DNA of 64,000 nucleotides. Origin: Corynebacterium sp. Marseille-P3884 (GTDB taxonomy: Bacteria > Actinomycetota > Actinomycetes > Mycobacteriales > Mycobacteriaceae). Below, piece after piece: positions 54,301 through 62,619 of the stretch. The stretch's first letter is position 1; every line of letters starts with the position of its first letter. Below the pieces are notes generated by a model. That model worked only from the letters and a program-made list of their open reading frames with translations. It made no database searches and was not told where the DNA came from. The stretch is from contig NZ_JAGKSD010000008.1 in assembly GCF_017942225.1 (NCBI RefSeq), positions 62,001-126,000 on the forward strand. Reading direction: 5' to 3'. Both the position numbers and the translations under genes were made by a program.

Positions 54301-54981
54301 GTGCGCCCGCGGGCCGGCCAGAGTGAGCAGCGGGAATGCCTCCAGTTGAATCACGATAGGCATGCGCGGCACTGTGCTGACCGCGGCGACGGTGCGGCGC
54401 AGACTCACCGCGCACACCGGATCCAAGTCCTCCGGGGAGCCCGGATCTGCGACCTCCACTGGAGTGCACAGCGATGACCTGCCCGTGCCGACTCGAACCT
54501 CGTATGCCCGCGGATCTTTGCTCGTGCGCTCCCACACTCGTTCCGCATCCACGGCGTTGACCAGGTGATCCGGGTGCGGGTGGAAGAATTCCACGTGCTC
54601 GCGCTGCTGGGCGGCATTGCTCCGCGCATGCTCCGCTAACGCATCCAGATGGCGCAGATACACCCGGCGCGACTCGTCGATATCGCCGGCCTTTTCCGGC
54701 GGGTTCAACGTGGTCAGAAGGCCCATGATCATCATGAGCGGAAAGACCATCATCATGGGGCTGATCCCGCGCCCGCTGAGCGCGAAGATAGCCACCATCG
54801 CTCCGATGGCCGCGACCATCACCACGGGCATGATGATGCGCATGAGTGGCTCCGGCGGTTTGCGCACCGCCTGCGGCACGCTCTCCGCATCGAGCTGCCC
54901 CGTCGGCAGCGGCGGTGCCGTCTGCGCAGTAGTCCCGGCAGCCGGCGGCGCTTGAATCGGGTCGTTATCGAGCCCCAACAT
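51334..54981 (-). CDS. eccC: Type VII secretion ATPase EccC
   Basis: 1215 residues from the ATG at 54981, with AGGGGGGAG 9 bp upstream; the open frame continues to 55287 without such support. Two membrane helices at about residues 48-90, then three FtsK/SpoIIIE ATPase domains: GATGSGKSELLKT with VVDEFSELL, GGPQTGKSMAV with VVDGWHSLI, and GASGAGKTTLV with VVDDLELV. It powers secretion and binds the WXG substrates. It is fused as one chain, as in ESX-4. Two GTCGATAAGC copies lie inside. Confidence 0.95.
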   Translation of the reverse strand: MLGLDNDPIQAPPAAGTTAQTAPPLPTGQLDAESVPQAVRKPPEPLMRIIMPVVMVAAIGAMVAIFALSGRGISPMMMVFPLMMIMGLLTTLNPPEKAGDIDESRRVYLRHLDALAEHARSNAAQQREHVEFFHPHPDHLVNAVDAERVWERTSKDPRAYEVRVGTGRSSLCTPVEVADPGSPEDLDPVCAVSLRRTVAAVSTVPRMPIVIQLEAFPLLTLAGPRAHEVARSIVAQLAFFHGPEAVGLEISAPGLEAAKWLPHTRDPSAAGFTVAVVDAASPKAMAYGEADCVLAVTEDTDAFVHDDALHLLCDDEIDAVTTSGVERLGETDTFSAGAAEFIYRNLAFYRRPDNGNGNTPRGGGLLDLLGIDDIDHLAGPAMWPGREGSRQRLTVPIGVDPNGGPVYLDLKESAHGGMGPHGLCIGATGSGKSELLKTLVVALAATHSPDELNLVLVDFKGGATFLGCEGLPHTSAVITNLEDEAVLVERMFDAISGEMNRRQELLRAAGNFANITEYNAARTSTRPDLDPLPSLVIVVDEFSELLGQHPNFADLFVAVGRLGRSLGVHLLLASQRLEEGKLRGLDSHLSYRIGLRTFSAAESRQVLGVSDAYELPADPGAGYIKTASTELTRFKASYVSGPLMRPAEPTSPGAAPQVRLFAGWDEVDEPAVAAALPDPTTTLLAEVVSAAQKTAAARGQSAHTVWLPPLPPRVGLPEVCEDSGELKASIGLIDDPYHQRQHPLTIDLGVSGGHVALAGGPQTGKSMAVRTIIASLAATHTTEQLGFYVIDAGGGDSDVLESLPHVAGVAGRGDEEKVKRVVDEVLGIVDKRRAFPARTVLVVDGWHSLIAADSKLEDLKDALATIAAEGPAAGVHLVVTTQRWNAVRPNVRDLIGTRLELKLTEPMDSLLDRKLQEKLPAAPGRGITAAGKSMLIAATAKEDIAHIAAQAADQTPVPKLKVLPARIAIDELAQSVPAKRRGRILLGIGGRGVGPVTLDRPHPLAVGASGAGKTTLVATGIGQLATMPRERARMVVIDPRRTHLRHADHPMVAAYGGSTDAAKAALADTATTLTGRLPGPDITAEQLAARNWWTGPDIYVVVDDLELVGEENLRPLLPLIPHAHDIGLHIIAARKFGGTGRALLAPFLSALKDQLLDVVLFSGTKDEGALFGVRPLPLRPGRGIFVRDNEQIGPIHIAENTLSDVPSAPQSEETP

Positions 54982-55263
54982 TCGTGATTTCTCCCCCCTT
55001 GAGAATTCGCGCACCCACACACCTTTACGGTGTTTTGTCCGCACATGCGGTTCTCCGGTCAGGGAGCCCCCCGGCTTCCCTGCCCACCACAGCGCGGCGG
55101 TGCGTCGATGATTCCGAATCATAGGCAACAACCCCGCACCGCGCGCAGCGAAAAGTCCCGAAAAGGGCGCATTGTCTACTGAAGTAGACATCGACGGCCC
55201 CCACGCACCCCCGTGACGGGGCAGACTGGAACAGAACAACCAATCGTGAATCCGGGGGGAATC
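54982..55263. other. 282-bp divergent promoter region of eccC and eccD
   Basis: No gene. A perfect 18-bp palindrome sits in the middle (see entry at 55173-55190). Upstream of eccD is GGGGGGA as ribosome site; upstream of eccC AGGGGGGAG. A conspicuous CCGGTCAGGGAGCC stretch at about 55070 is not part of any recognised repeat. Confidence 0.6.
55173..55190. promoter_or_regulatory. 18-bp palindrome between divergent eccC and eccD
   Basis: TGTCTACTGAAGTAGACA is perfectly self-complementary apart from the central GA. Each arm carries a TAGACA box, usable as a -10 in either direction. This is the usual form of an operator for a dimeric regulator (TetR or GntR type) between divergent promoters. No regulator gene lies within the ESX locus. 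Confidence 0.6.
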
Positions 55264-56592
55264 ATGGTCGCTGCATCGACCCATCATGTTGTCCGCGTGA
55301 CCGTGCGTATCAGCGCGGCACCGATCTACCGTTCCGTCGACGTGAGTTTGCCCACGTCATCGACACTGAGCGAAGTGCTGCCCGAATTGGCGCGGCTGAT
55401 TGAGCTGCCGCAAACAGCCGGCCGGCCATGGGAGTTCGCCACTGCGGCGGGCGCACCGCTGGACCCGCATGTTCCGTTGCACAATATGCGGCTTCGCGAC
55501 GGCCAGGTCATCGCCCTACGCCCGCACGAACCCGTCGATCCGCCAGTGGTGCGCGATGCCGCAGAGTCATTGGCGGCGGCAGCTGCGGCCACCACTCGTT
55601 CGGGGATTGACACTGCCGCGACCTTCGCCGGTGCTGCCGCCGCGGGGATCCTCACCGCATCCTTGTCCGCTCCCCTAGCTGGCGCGGCAGTTACTGCATT
55701 GATCCTGCTCGTGGTTGCTGTAGCTGCTCGGTCCCGCGCTGTCTTTCCCGCCGCGGCATTCGCCGCCAGCGCAGTCTGCGGTGCGTGGGTGAGCGGGCTC
55801 CACGACGGAACCGGTACTTGGCCGCCCGCGACCGATCTCGCATTCGGCGCGATGACTGCCTGTGTGATCGCGGCCGCCCTGACCGTGGGCGGTGTGGTGC
55901 TTGGCCTCGCCGGCCCGCGCGTGACATCGGCGGTGCTGACCAGCGCGGCTCTCATTCTCACCGGCTCACTCGCAGTCTGGCTGCCCTCCCCGACAGCCCC
56001 GTACGCGGCCATAGTGCTCGCCGGGATCGCCGCGGTGATGCTCACCCCGTCGGTGGCCACGCGCGCTGCGGGCTTGCGCATTCCGCGGGTCCCCACCGCC
56101 GGGCAGGAATTCGGCATCGCGGACGATTACCAGGATGATGTGGACGCGCGCTCGGACGCCGCCCGCGCTATCACCGCCGGCATCAGCGTCGCCGCCGCGC
56201 TGTGCGTCATTCCGGCGCTCGTCGTACTCGCCCGCTCCGGCGGCGGATGGGTCTTCGCGTTGTGCCTGTGCACCGCGGGCGCGCTCATCGTCCACGCATC
56301 GCGCCACCACGGCACGATTCCGCGCCTCAGCCTCGGTAGCACCGCGATGCTGGCGCTGACCTGCGGTGTCACGGCCGTTGCAGTCGTCGACGGCGCACAC
56401 CCGGCGCTACTCATCGCTGCCGGGATCACCGCGCTTACCGCCGCTACTGCCGCGCTGTGGGCTGCCCGTGTGCCGGATCTCGAACCGACCACGCTCGTCT
56501 GGCTCGAACGCGCCGAGGCCGCCGCGATCATTGCCGTCATTCCGCTCGCGGTGAAGCTCACCGGCATCTTCGATCTCATTCGGGGGTTGTGA
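55264..56592 (+). CDS. eccD: Type VII secretion membrane protein EccD
   Basis: 442 residues from the ATG at 55264. The N-terminal 90 residues form a ubiquitin-like domain (VRVTVRISAAPIYRSVDVSLPTSSTLSEVLPELARL and LRDGQVIALRP). About 11 membrane helices follow, Ala/Val-rich, e.g. IDTAATFAGAAAAGILTASL and AAVTALILLVVAVAA. It forms the core of the ESX pore. The stop overlaps the mycP start (TGATG). Confidence 0.92.
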   Translation: MVAASTHHVVRVTVRISAAPIYRSVDVSLPTSSTLSEVLPELARLIELPQTAGRPWEFATAAGAPLDPHVPLHNMRLRDGQVIALRPHEPVDPPVVRDAAESLAAAAAATTRSGIDTAATFAGAAAAGILTASLSAPLAGAAVTALILLVVAVAARSRAVFPAAAFAASAVCGAWVSGLHDGTGTWPPATDLAFGAMTACVIAAALTVGGVVLGLAGPRVTSAVLTSAALILTGSLAVWLPSPTAPYAAIVLAGIAAVMLTPSVATRAAGLRIPRVPTAGQEFGIADDYQDDVDARSDAARAITAGISVAAALCVIPALVVLARSGGGWVFALCLCTAGALIVHASRHHGTIPRLSLGSTAMLALTCGVTAVAVVDGAHPALLIAAGITALTAATAALWAARVPDLEPTTLVWLERAEAAAIIAVIPLAVKLTGIFDLIRGL

Positions 56593-57818
56593 TGCGCGCA
56601 TTTTCTCGCCTATCGACGTCCCTTGCCGCCCTTCCTTTTCTCCTTCCCGCCCTAACCTGCCCGCACCTCGCTGCTGCTCAAGACATCGCCTGCGCTGTCG
56701 GCGCGCCCGCGGGCGAAACAGATGACGTCCACACAAGCGAGGCCGCTGAGGCCCGCTCCCAATTGCACCGTCTGGCCACCGGGGACGGCGTCAAGGTGGC
56801 GGTGATCGACACCGGTGTTGCTGGTCATCCGCAGTTGAACCAGCTTTCCGGTGGCGCCGACTTCGTCACACCCGATACCCCGGAACCGTTCAAGGATTGC
56901 GATGCGCACGGCACCGTCGTCGCCGGCATCATCGCCGGAACTGACGCCGGGATCGCTCCGGACGCTGAGATCCTGTCCATCCGCCAGTCCTCAGCCCACT
57001 ACCGCTCACCTGCTCCCCGCGGGGAAGATGCACCAGCTGCCGCCACCAGCGGTGACCTGGAGACGCTCACGCGGGCGATCCACAACGCGCTCGACGAGAA
57101 CGCAAAGGTCATCAATATTTCTGTGGTTTCCTGCGTCGAACCGGAACTCGCGCCCCGCGTGGACACCCGCGGTCTGAAAGACGCTCTCGGCCGCGCCGAA
57201 CACTCAGGTGCTGTGGTGGTGGCCGCTGCCGGCAACCTGTCACGGGAGTGTCCTGCCGGTTCCACTGTCTTCCCCGCGCATTTTCCTACTGTCCTCGCTG
57301 TCGGTGCGCGTGCCGATTCCCACACCATCGCCGATTACTCCCTCCCCGTTCCTGAAGGCGCCACGCTGCTCACCGCTCCAGGCACCGTCGAGCGCGCTTC
57401 CGCCCCAGGTGTCAGGGGCTGGTCGGTGGGCAAGGCGGGCGAGCGCGGCGAAATCGAACCATTCGCCGGGACGAGCTTCGCCGCACCTGTGGTCAGCGGC
57501 ACCGTCGCCCTCCTGCACCAGCGCCATCCGCATGCCACACCTGCCCAGCTCCGTGACATGATCACCGCCTCCGCAGAACCGCAGGGCGGGGCCATCGACC
57601 CGCTGCGAGCTGTCTCATTCGTCGAACGCGAGCAGAGAGCCGACACCGCACCGCTGCGTGCGCGCCCAATTGAGACTATTGATTCCGCTGCCCCACACCG
57701 AAGCAGTTTCACGGTCGCGAGCGTCGTGCTCATCGCGGCCCTTGCTGTCGCAGTGGGTGCTTTTCGACGGATACTCCTCCAGGGCCGGCCCCGGCATCGC
57801 TCCATTCACCACGGCTAA
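56592..57818 (+). CDS. mycP: Mycosin, subtilisin-type serine protease of the ESX locus
   Basis: 408 residues. Signal peptide (RLSTSLAALPFLLPALTC). Catalytic triad: D73 in VIDTGVAGHP, H106 in CDAHGTVVAG, and Ser in FAGTSFAAPVVSG. The oxyanion Asn is in VVAAAGNLS. A membrane helix at the C-terminus (SVVLIAALAVAVGAF) anchors the protease outside. Cysteines CDAH, SCVE and RECPA suggest disulfides. MycP stabilises and processes the ESX system. It faces eccB, 54 bp apart. Confidence 0.95.
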   Translation: MRAFSRLSTSLAALPFLLPALTCPHLAAAQDIACAVGAPAGETDDVHTSEAAEARSQLHRLATGDGVKVAVIDTGVAGHPQLNQLSGGADFVTPDTPEPFKDCDAHGTVVAGIIAGTDAGIAPDAEILSIRQSSAHYRSPAPRGEDAPAAATSGDLETLTRAIHNALDENAKVINISVVSCVEPELAPRVDTRGLKDALGRAEHSGAVVVAAAGNLSRECPAGSTVFPAHFPTVLAVGARADSHTIADYSLPVPEGATLLTAPGTVERASAPGVRGWSVGKAGERGEIEPFAGTSFAAPVVSGTVALLHQRHPHATPAQLRDMITASAEPQGGAIDPLRAVSFVEREQRADTAPLRARPIETIDSAAPHRSSFTVASVVLIAALAVAVGAFRRILLQGRPRHRSIHHG

Positions 57819-57872
57819 AACTCGCCGCGAAGGTAATGCACCGAGACCAGATTGACTGGCGCCGCAGCGCTA

Positions 57873-59168
57873 TCAGTAGGTCGCGGTCAGCGCTGCCTCG
57901 CGTGTGAGGGCCGGGCCTTCGGGCAGGAGACTGAGGATGCTCCACGGAACGGTGTCCACGTGCAGTGCGCCGACGACGTCGAGATTGTCCCTGGTATCCA
58001 CCAGATGGCGCTGACCTGAAGCGGACACGACGTGGTAGCCGGCACCGGTGTCGACGCCGACAGCACCGGAGGCTAACCCGACGAAATGGGTCGCGGGGCT
58101 GTCACCGGACAGCTCGACCAATCCTGCGGTCAAGACATCCGAGTCTGGGGCGACGAGTGCAACAGAGCCTGACTCGGTCACGCACACGGCCGATTTCTTT
58201 GGATCCACCCACTCCGGCGCTTTCTCCGGAACGGCGATATCTAGCGGGACTTGGGCATCCGGATAGGCAGCAATCTGGGAGGGGGAAGAAGTAGAGGTGG
58301 GGGCGGCGGCGTCGATAAGCAACTGCTTCTGCAATTCCGAAACGGGCTGAATGCCGCCGTGCTGTGTGACAGCCCATGCTTCGTCGGTGCCGTCGGCGAG
58401 CAACAGGCGCGGCAATGGGTGTGGCAGGCGGACCGGCGGAAGTTCGCGGATCGCGGATAGCACCGGCGCGCTGATGTCTGCGCGGACGACGCGCGCGTCG
58501 ATGCCCAGGGCGCGTCGGATCAGCCTGCCCTGTGCATCGCTGTCTGACGGAAGTTTTGCGCGCCCCTCATTGGTGAGCATCCACTCGTTGCCGCCCTGAG
58601 TCACCGCGACAGCCTGCCCGTCGGCGAGCTGCTGCACCGGTTCCCCGGCGACAACCGTGACGCGCTCCTCCCCCTCGCACGCCGACCACGCAGCATCCAC
58701 CGCATCGCCCGGCGCGAACATCGCCGGCGCCGTGGCGATGCCCAACGGCACACCGCGCGGCATCTCCGTGAGCCGCTCCTCCCCCACGCGCTGCGGCTCC
58801 TCCGCGCTGCCTGCAATCAGACGTGCCGACGTCAGGTTCGTCACCGGGTGCACTACCTCCCCGACCCGCACGTACATCGCCCCGTCATTGGCCCGCAGAA
58901 TCGCCGCCGCGCCCGGATCCGGATTCGGCCGCAACCACGCGAACAGCCCTGAACCCGCCGCGATGAGCGCCACCGCGACCATCCCGAAGATCGCCGAACG
59001 ACGCCGTGCCGCCAACGGATCATGAATCATCCGGATATCCCCGTAGATGAGCCCGTGTTCCACGCGCCGGCGCATGAAACGGTGCCCGGACACCTGCGAA
59101 CGCGTCGTCGGCAACAGCCTGCGCGCCTGCTTTGTCTCCCCCGAAATGGCATGAGTGTGCTGAGCCAT
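57873..59168 (-). CDS. eccB: Type VII secretion protein EccB
   Basis: 431 residues. N-terminal cytoplasmic tail with the family TTRSQVSGHRFMRRRVEHGLIYGDIRMIHDPLAARRRS, then one helix (IFGMVAVALIAAGSGLFAWLRP), and the outer domain with RVGEVVHPVTNLTSARLI and the YHVVSASGQRH region. It belongs to the ESX membrane complex. It lies on the strand opposite eccD-mycP, following the large membrane gene after a 98-bp gap with an AAATGCGCA repeat. One GTCGATAAGC copy is present. Confidence 0.94.
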   Translation of the reverse strand: MAQHTHAISGETKQARRLLPTTRSQVSGHRFMRRRVEHGLIYGDIRMIHDPLAARRRSAIFGMVAVALIAAGSGLFAWLRPNPDPGAAAILRANDGAMYVRVGEVVHPVTNLTSARLIAGSAEEPQRVGEERLTEMPRGVPLGIATAPAMFAPGDAVDAAWSACEGEERVTVVAGEPVQQLADGQAVAVTQGGNEWMLTNEGRAKLPSDSDAQGRLIRRALGIDARVVRADISAPVLSAIRELPPVRLPHPLPRLLLADGTDEAWAVTQHGGIQPVSELQKQLLIDAAAPTSTSSPSQIAAYPDAQVPLDIAVPEKAPEWVDPKKSAVCVTESGSVALVAPDSDVLTAGLVELSGDSPATHFVGLASGAVGVDTGAGYHVVSASGQRHLVDTRDNLDVVGALHVDTVPWSILSLLPEGPALTREAALTATY

Positions 59169-59266
59169 GTGGACGCCCCCCGTCGATTAGCAATGGCTTC
59201 TTTACACGACGCTAAGCGCATGCGGGGCAGGCTTCAACCCGAAAATGCGCACTGAAATGCGCAACG

Positions 59267-61429
59267 CTATTCGACGTCCGCGCCCGCCAGCTCCTCACTC
59301 GTCGGAGTCAGCTCAGGCAGCTCGGTGGAGCCACCGTTGGCGACGGCGTCGCGCTGAAGTTCTTTGATCTCAGCTGGCGTGAGCTGCGCGTTGACGGCGA
59401 AGATGGTCACGCGGCCGCGCTGGTAGACGGGCGTGACGCCGGGGGTGGTCCACAGGGCCTTGTCCACCTGCCAGTTCTTGGGCCCGGGCCAGAAGGTGTT
59501 GCCGGAGGAGACGATGAAGCGGACGCCCAGGTCGGCAGCAGCATCGTCGGCGGGCGATTTCTCGTTCGGTCGGCCGCGTTCACCGGCGCCGAGCTGGCCG
59601 GCGCGGTCGGCGAGCAAGTTCGAGTCGACGCCCATCCCGCCGCCCGGCCACAGGTAGTGGCGGGCGACGGTGGGGACGCCGTTGATGGCATAGGCCCAGG
59701 AGTAGCCGTCGGTGGATTCACCCATAACGAGCCCCTCCTGCGCTTCCGGGCGGGAGCCGAGCCACGCATAGGCGGTCATCTGGTCGTCGTCGACCATGCG
59801 GTCGTTGAGGCGGGAGGCATCGAATGACATTTCGGCGCCGTCGACGGCGACGGTGGACGCCCAGGCGCCAGCGCCCCACCCGGTCAGCGCAGCGAGCACG
59901 GCTGATGCGAGCGAGGTGCCCCACACCCACGGGCGGCGGGTGCCGTAGCGGGCGGCGATGGGTGCGAGCGTGAAGACGCGGATGATCACGGCCGCACCGA
60001 CGGCAGCACCGGCGATGACGGTCAGCGCCACCACGGTGACGATGCGGTGCGCCGAGTTGTAATGCGGCGCGCCCAGCGTGGTCAAAAGCGGTTCCCACAT
60101 CCCGTCGAACGGGTGCAGCGCGTGTGCGGTGGTGGCCACCATGATCCCGTAGAAGACCGGCGCCCAGACCTGTCCGCGCCAGACCACCATGGCGATGGCA
60201 CCGAAACCGGCGAGCCACAGCAAGATGGTGGGGTCGAAATCGGGGAAGAATTCGCCCACGTGGCGGGTCTCCATCATGAACGCCTTGTCCCAGGCCTCCT
60301 CAACGGTGACATTCTCACTCGCGTCCCAGTTGTTCACTTCCCCAGACTGAGCCTGGCCGGCGAGCAGCTGCGGGAGGAACGCCACCGTCGCGCCAAGCGC
60401 CGGGATGGCCAGCCAGAGAACATCGCCGACGCGCGAGCGGTCCGGGCGCCACACCAGGTACGTCGCCCAGTACAGCAAGACCGCGAGCACCACGACGAGC
60501 ACCGCCGACGGGTGGACCTGCATCATGCCCAGGAAGGCGAACAGCGTCGGCAGGGCCAGTGCCCGGTAGCGCGGCACCTGGTGGAACAGCGCGATGACGA
60601 GGCCGGACAGGCCGATCGCGACGATATAGGGGCGCATGCCCACAAAATCGCCGATCCACACCAGCACCGGCGAGGCGTACACGCCGATGGCGGCTAGGCC
60701 CGCGGCGATCTGCGCGACCATGCCGTGGCCGCGCGCCATCGCCCATGCCAGTCCCGCGGCGCCGGCGGGCAAAGCGAGGCTCGGCAGAACGATCGACGCC
60801 AGGTTCACTGCCTCCACGGGGGCGAGGTCGCCAGCTTTTGCGAACAGCGCTGTCGCCGCGTGGAACGCGGACGGGTAGAACAGGTCGATGTGCGTTTCAG
60901 GGTTCTGCAGCTCGCCCATCCGGGTGGGCGAGGCGATGCCTTCTTCCATGATGAAACGCACGGCGTTGACGTGCCATTGGATGTCCCAGCCCTGGACGAT
61001 ATTGTTCAGCTGGCCCGGCACCTTCGACTGGAGTTCGAGCTGTTTCGCGACCAGCATCCACACGCCGGCCACGACACCGGCGCCGGGGAGCACCCACGAC
61101 GGGTCGGCGATGCTGCCACGGCGCCAGTCACCCGGCCATAGGGCGCGCACCCAGTTCTTCGCGGCGCGCTTTTTCGCCCGTCGCGCGAATGCGTAGCGCC
61201 ACCCGGCGGCCAGGCACAGCATGAGCACTAAGAACACGATGAAAGACGGCCACCCGAAGCGGATTCCCATCGCGCCGTACATCCAGCTGCCCAGCCCGAC
61301 GATGCCGAAGGTCGCGGGCAGGGATGCCGCAGCGGCAGCGGGCAGTTTCGCGCCCGCGACCCACGCGAAGATGAGTCCCGGCAGGGTGAACACAGCGATA
61401 GCCAGCCACACGGCACCGACTGCATCCAT
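59267..61429 (-). CDS. Large polytopic membrane protein (DUF6541-like)
   Basis: 720 residues with about 13 hydrophobic helices over the first 540, starting AVWLAIAVFTLPGLIFAWVAGAKLP. Loops contain NNIVQGWDIQWHVNAVRFI and ENPETHIDLFYPSAFH-like segments, then a soluble C-terminal part with YAWLGSRPEAQEGLVMGESTDGYSWAYAINGVPTVARHYLWPGGG. The plan is that of GT-C glycosyltransferases or related DUF6541 proteins, but no catalytic acid motif is certain. Actinobacteria keep it between truA and the ESX-4 locus, as here. It is likely an envelope glycosylation factor. Confidence 0.72.
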   Translation of the reverse strand: MDAVGAVWLAIAVFTLPGLIFAWVAGAKLPAAAAASLPATFGIVGLGSWMYGAMGIRFGWPSFIVFLVLMLCLAAGWRYAFARRAKKRAAKNWVRALWPGDWRRGSIADPSWVLPGAGVVAGVWMLVAKQLELQSKVPGQLNNIVQGWDIQWHVNAVRFIMEEGIASPTRMGELQNPETHIDLFYPSAFHAATALFAKAGDLAPVEAVNLASIVLPSLALPAGAAGLAWAMARGHGMVAQIAAGLAAIGVYASPVLVWIGDFVGMRPYIVAIGLSGLVIALFHQVPRYRALALPTLFAFLGMMQVHPSAVLVVVLAVLLYWATYLVWRPDRSRVGDVLWLAIPALGATVAFLPQLLAGQAQSGEVNNWDASENVTVEEAWDKAFMMETRHVGEFFPDFDPTILLWLAGFGAIAMVVWRGQVWAPVFYGIMVATTAHALHPFDGMWEPLLTTLGAPHYNSAHRIVTVVALTVIAGAAVGAAVIIRVFTLAPIAARYGTRRPWVWGTSLASAVLAALTGWGAGAWASTVAVDGAEMSFDASRLNDRMVDDDQMTAYAWLGSRPEAQEGLVMGESTDGYSWAYAINGVPTVARHYLWPGGGMGVDSNLLADRAGQLGAGERGRPNEKSPADDAAADLGVRFIVSSGNTFWPGPKNWQVDKALWTTPGVTPVYQRGRVTIFAVNAQLTPAEIKELQRDAVANGGSTELPELTPTSEELAGADVE

Positions 61430-61477
61430 GCGTTCTACCTCCGGGCAACTCTTTCGGACGATTCCTGCCCAAGCAGT

Positions 61478-62398
61478 TTATTCCGTTGCCCGGGGTGACT
61501 CGGAGTGCACCTCCGAAGCGTCGCGCCGGTCGCGCGTCACCGCCGCGCGAGCTGCGAGTTCGTCATCCGCCGGATAGTCGACGCGCATCAAGGTCAACCC
61601 GTTTGCGGGTGCCAGGCTCACCGCCGGCGAGCGTTCTTTCGCCCCCAACAGTGCGGCGGCCCAGTCGTCGTCACGCTTGCCGGAACCGACGTCGAGACAG
61701 GTCGCCACGAGCGCGCGGACCATGTGCCAACAGAACGCGTCGGCGACAATGACCGCTTCGAAGAGTTCCGGTTCCTCGTCGGTGGAGATGTCACGCCATT
61801 CGAAGGAGCGGACTTCTCGGATCGTGGTGGCGTGCGGGCGCGCTTTGCAGAATGCGGCGAAATCATGCAGCCCCACCACCGCATTCGCGAACTGCTGCGC
61901 GGCGTCGAGGTCCACTTTCTTCGGCCACACGGCGGTGTCGCGCACGCGCAGAGGCAATGCCCCGCCGTCCGCGGTGGTCACCCGGTAGCGGTAGGTGCGC
62001 GTCAACGCGGAGAAGCGCGCGTCGAAGCCGTCGGGCGCGGCGGACACGGCCGAAACACGCACATCAGGCTCAAGCAATTTCGCTAATCGACGCACCAACC
62101 GCCCCGGATCCCCCTCAATCGACCTCTGGTCCAGCGATGCCACCGGGATATCCGCATGCGCCACCTGACCGGAGGCGTGCACCCCCGCATCCGTCCGGCC
62201 CGCCACGGTCAGCTCCACCGGGTAGCGCAGGATCAAGCTCAAGGCGTTCTCAAGCACGCCCTGCACCGTGCGGAGCTCCTCCCCGCCGGCTGGTGTCTGG
62301 CGCGCCCAGCCGTGAAAATCGGTTCCGTCGTAGGCCACATCGAACCGCAGACGCACCATCTCTTCCCCGTGTGATGCGCGTATGCCTGTGTCAGTCAT
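61478..62398 (-). CDS. truA: tRNA pseudouridine(38-40) synthase TruA
   Basis: 306 residues. FDVAYDGTDFHGWARQ is the start of the domain, the catalytic Asp is in AGRTDAGVHASGQ, and the FCWHMVRALVATCLDVGSG motif lies in the second half. It isomerises U38-U40 of many tRNAs. Two starts are possible: ATG at 62398, leaderless after TATTCT at 62405-62410, and ATG at 62359, preceded by GGGGAAGAG. The C-terminal 30 residues are poorly conserved in style. Confidence 0.93.
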   Translation of the reverse strand: MTDTGIRASHGEEMVRLRFDVAYDGTDFHGWARQTPAGGEELRTVQGVLENALSLILRYPVELTVAGRTDAGVHASGQVAHADIPVASLDQRSIEGDPGRLVRRLAKLLEPDVRVSAVSAAPDGFDARFSALTRTYRYRVTTADGGALPLRVRDTAVWPKKVDLDAAQQFANAVVGLHDFAAFCKARPHATTIREVRSFEWRDISTDEEPELFEAVIVADAFCWHMVRALVATCLDVGSGKRDDDWAAALLGAKERSPAVSLAPANGLTLMRVDYPADDELAARAAVTRDRRDASEVHSESPRATE

Positions 62399-62499
62399 AC
62401 CTTCAGAATAAATGGCCCGAAATAGGCAGGTTCACCGGGGGAGACAGGATTTTGAGAAGTCTCGCAACCTTGGCCCGAACGCAAATCGATCTTGCCTAG

Positions 62500-62593
62500 A
62501 ACGGGGCTGCGGATGAGAAATTCTTTTACTTTCTCTATAATAGAGGCCGTGGAACTGCCCTGCCGGCTTCGGCACAGCAGTTCGGGCCCCGTT
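62500..62593. ncRNA. Structured RNA candidate next to the DUF3800-like gene
   Basis: Nested inverted repeats: outer AACGGGGC (62500-62507) / GCCCCGTT (62586-62593); inner GAACTGC (62552-62558) / GCAGTTC (62577-62583); apical TGCCG-GCTT-CGGCA (62561-62574). A TATAAT box on the plus strand (62536-62541) lies inside the outer pair and is itself centred in a CTCTATAATAGAG palindrome. It lies 27 bp from the 3' end of the DUF3800-like gene. The strand is unresolved. DUF3800 genes are known to be linked with structured RNAs (DUF3800 RNA motifs). Confidence 0.5.
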
Positions 62594-62619
62594 GTTTGCT
62601 ACTAGCGCGCGGGGTCCAT

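Noticed and set aside
54982..55287. Longer N-terminus of EccC
   Set aside because: The extra 102 codons have no ribosome site and would cover the divergent promoter, whereas the ATG at 54981 has an ideal one.
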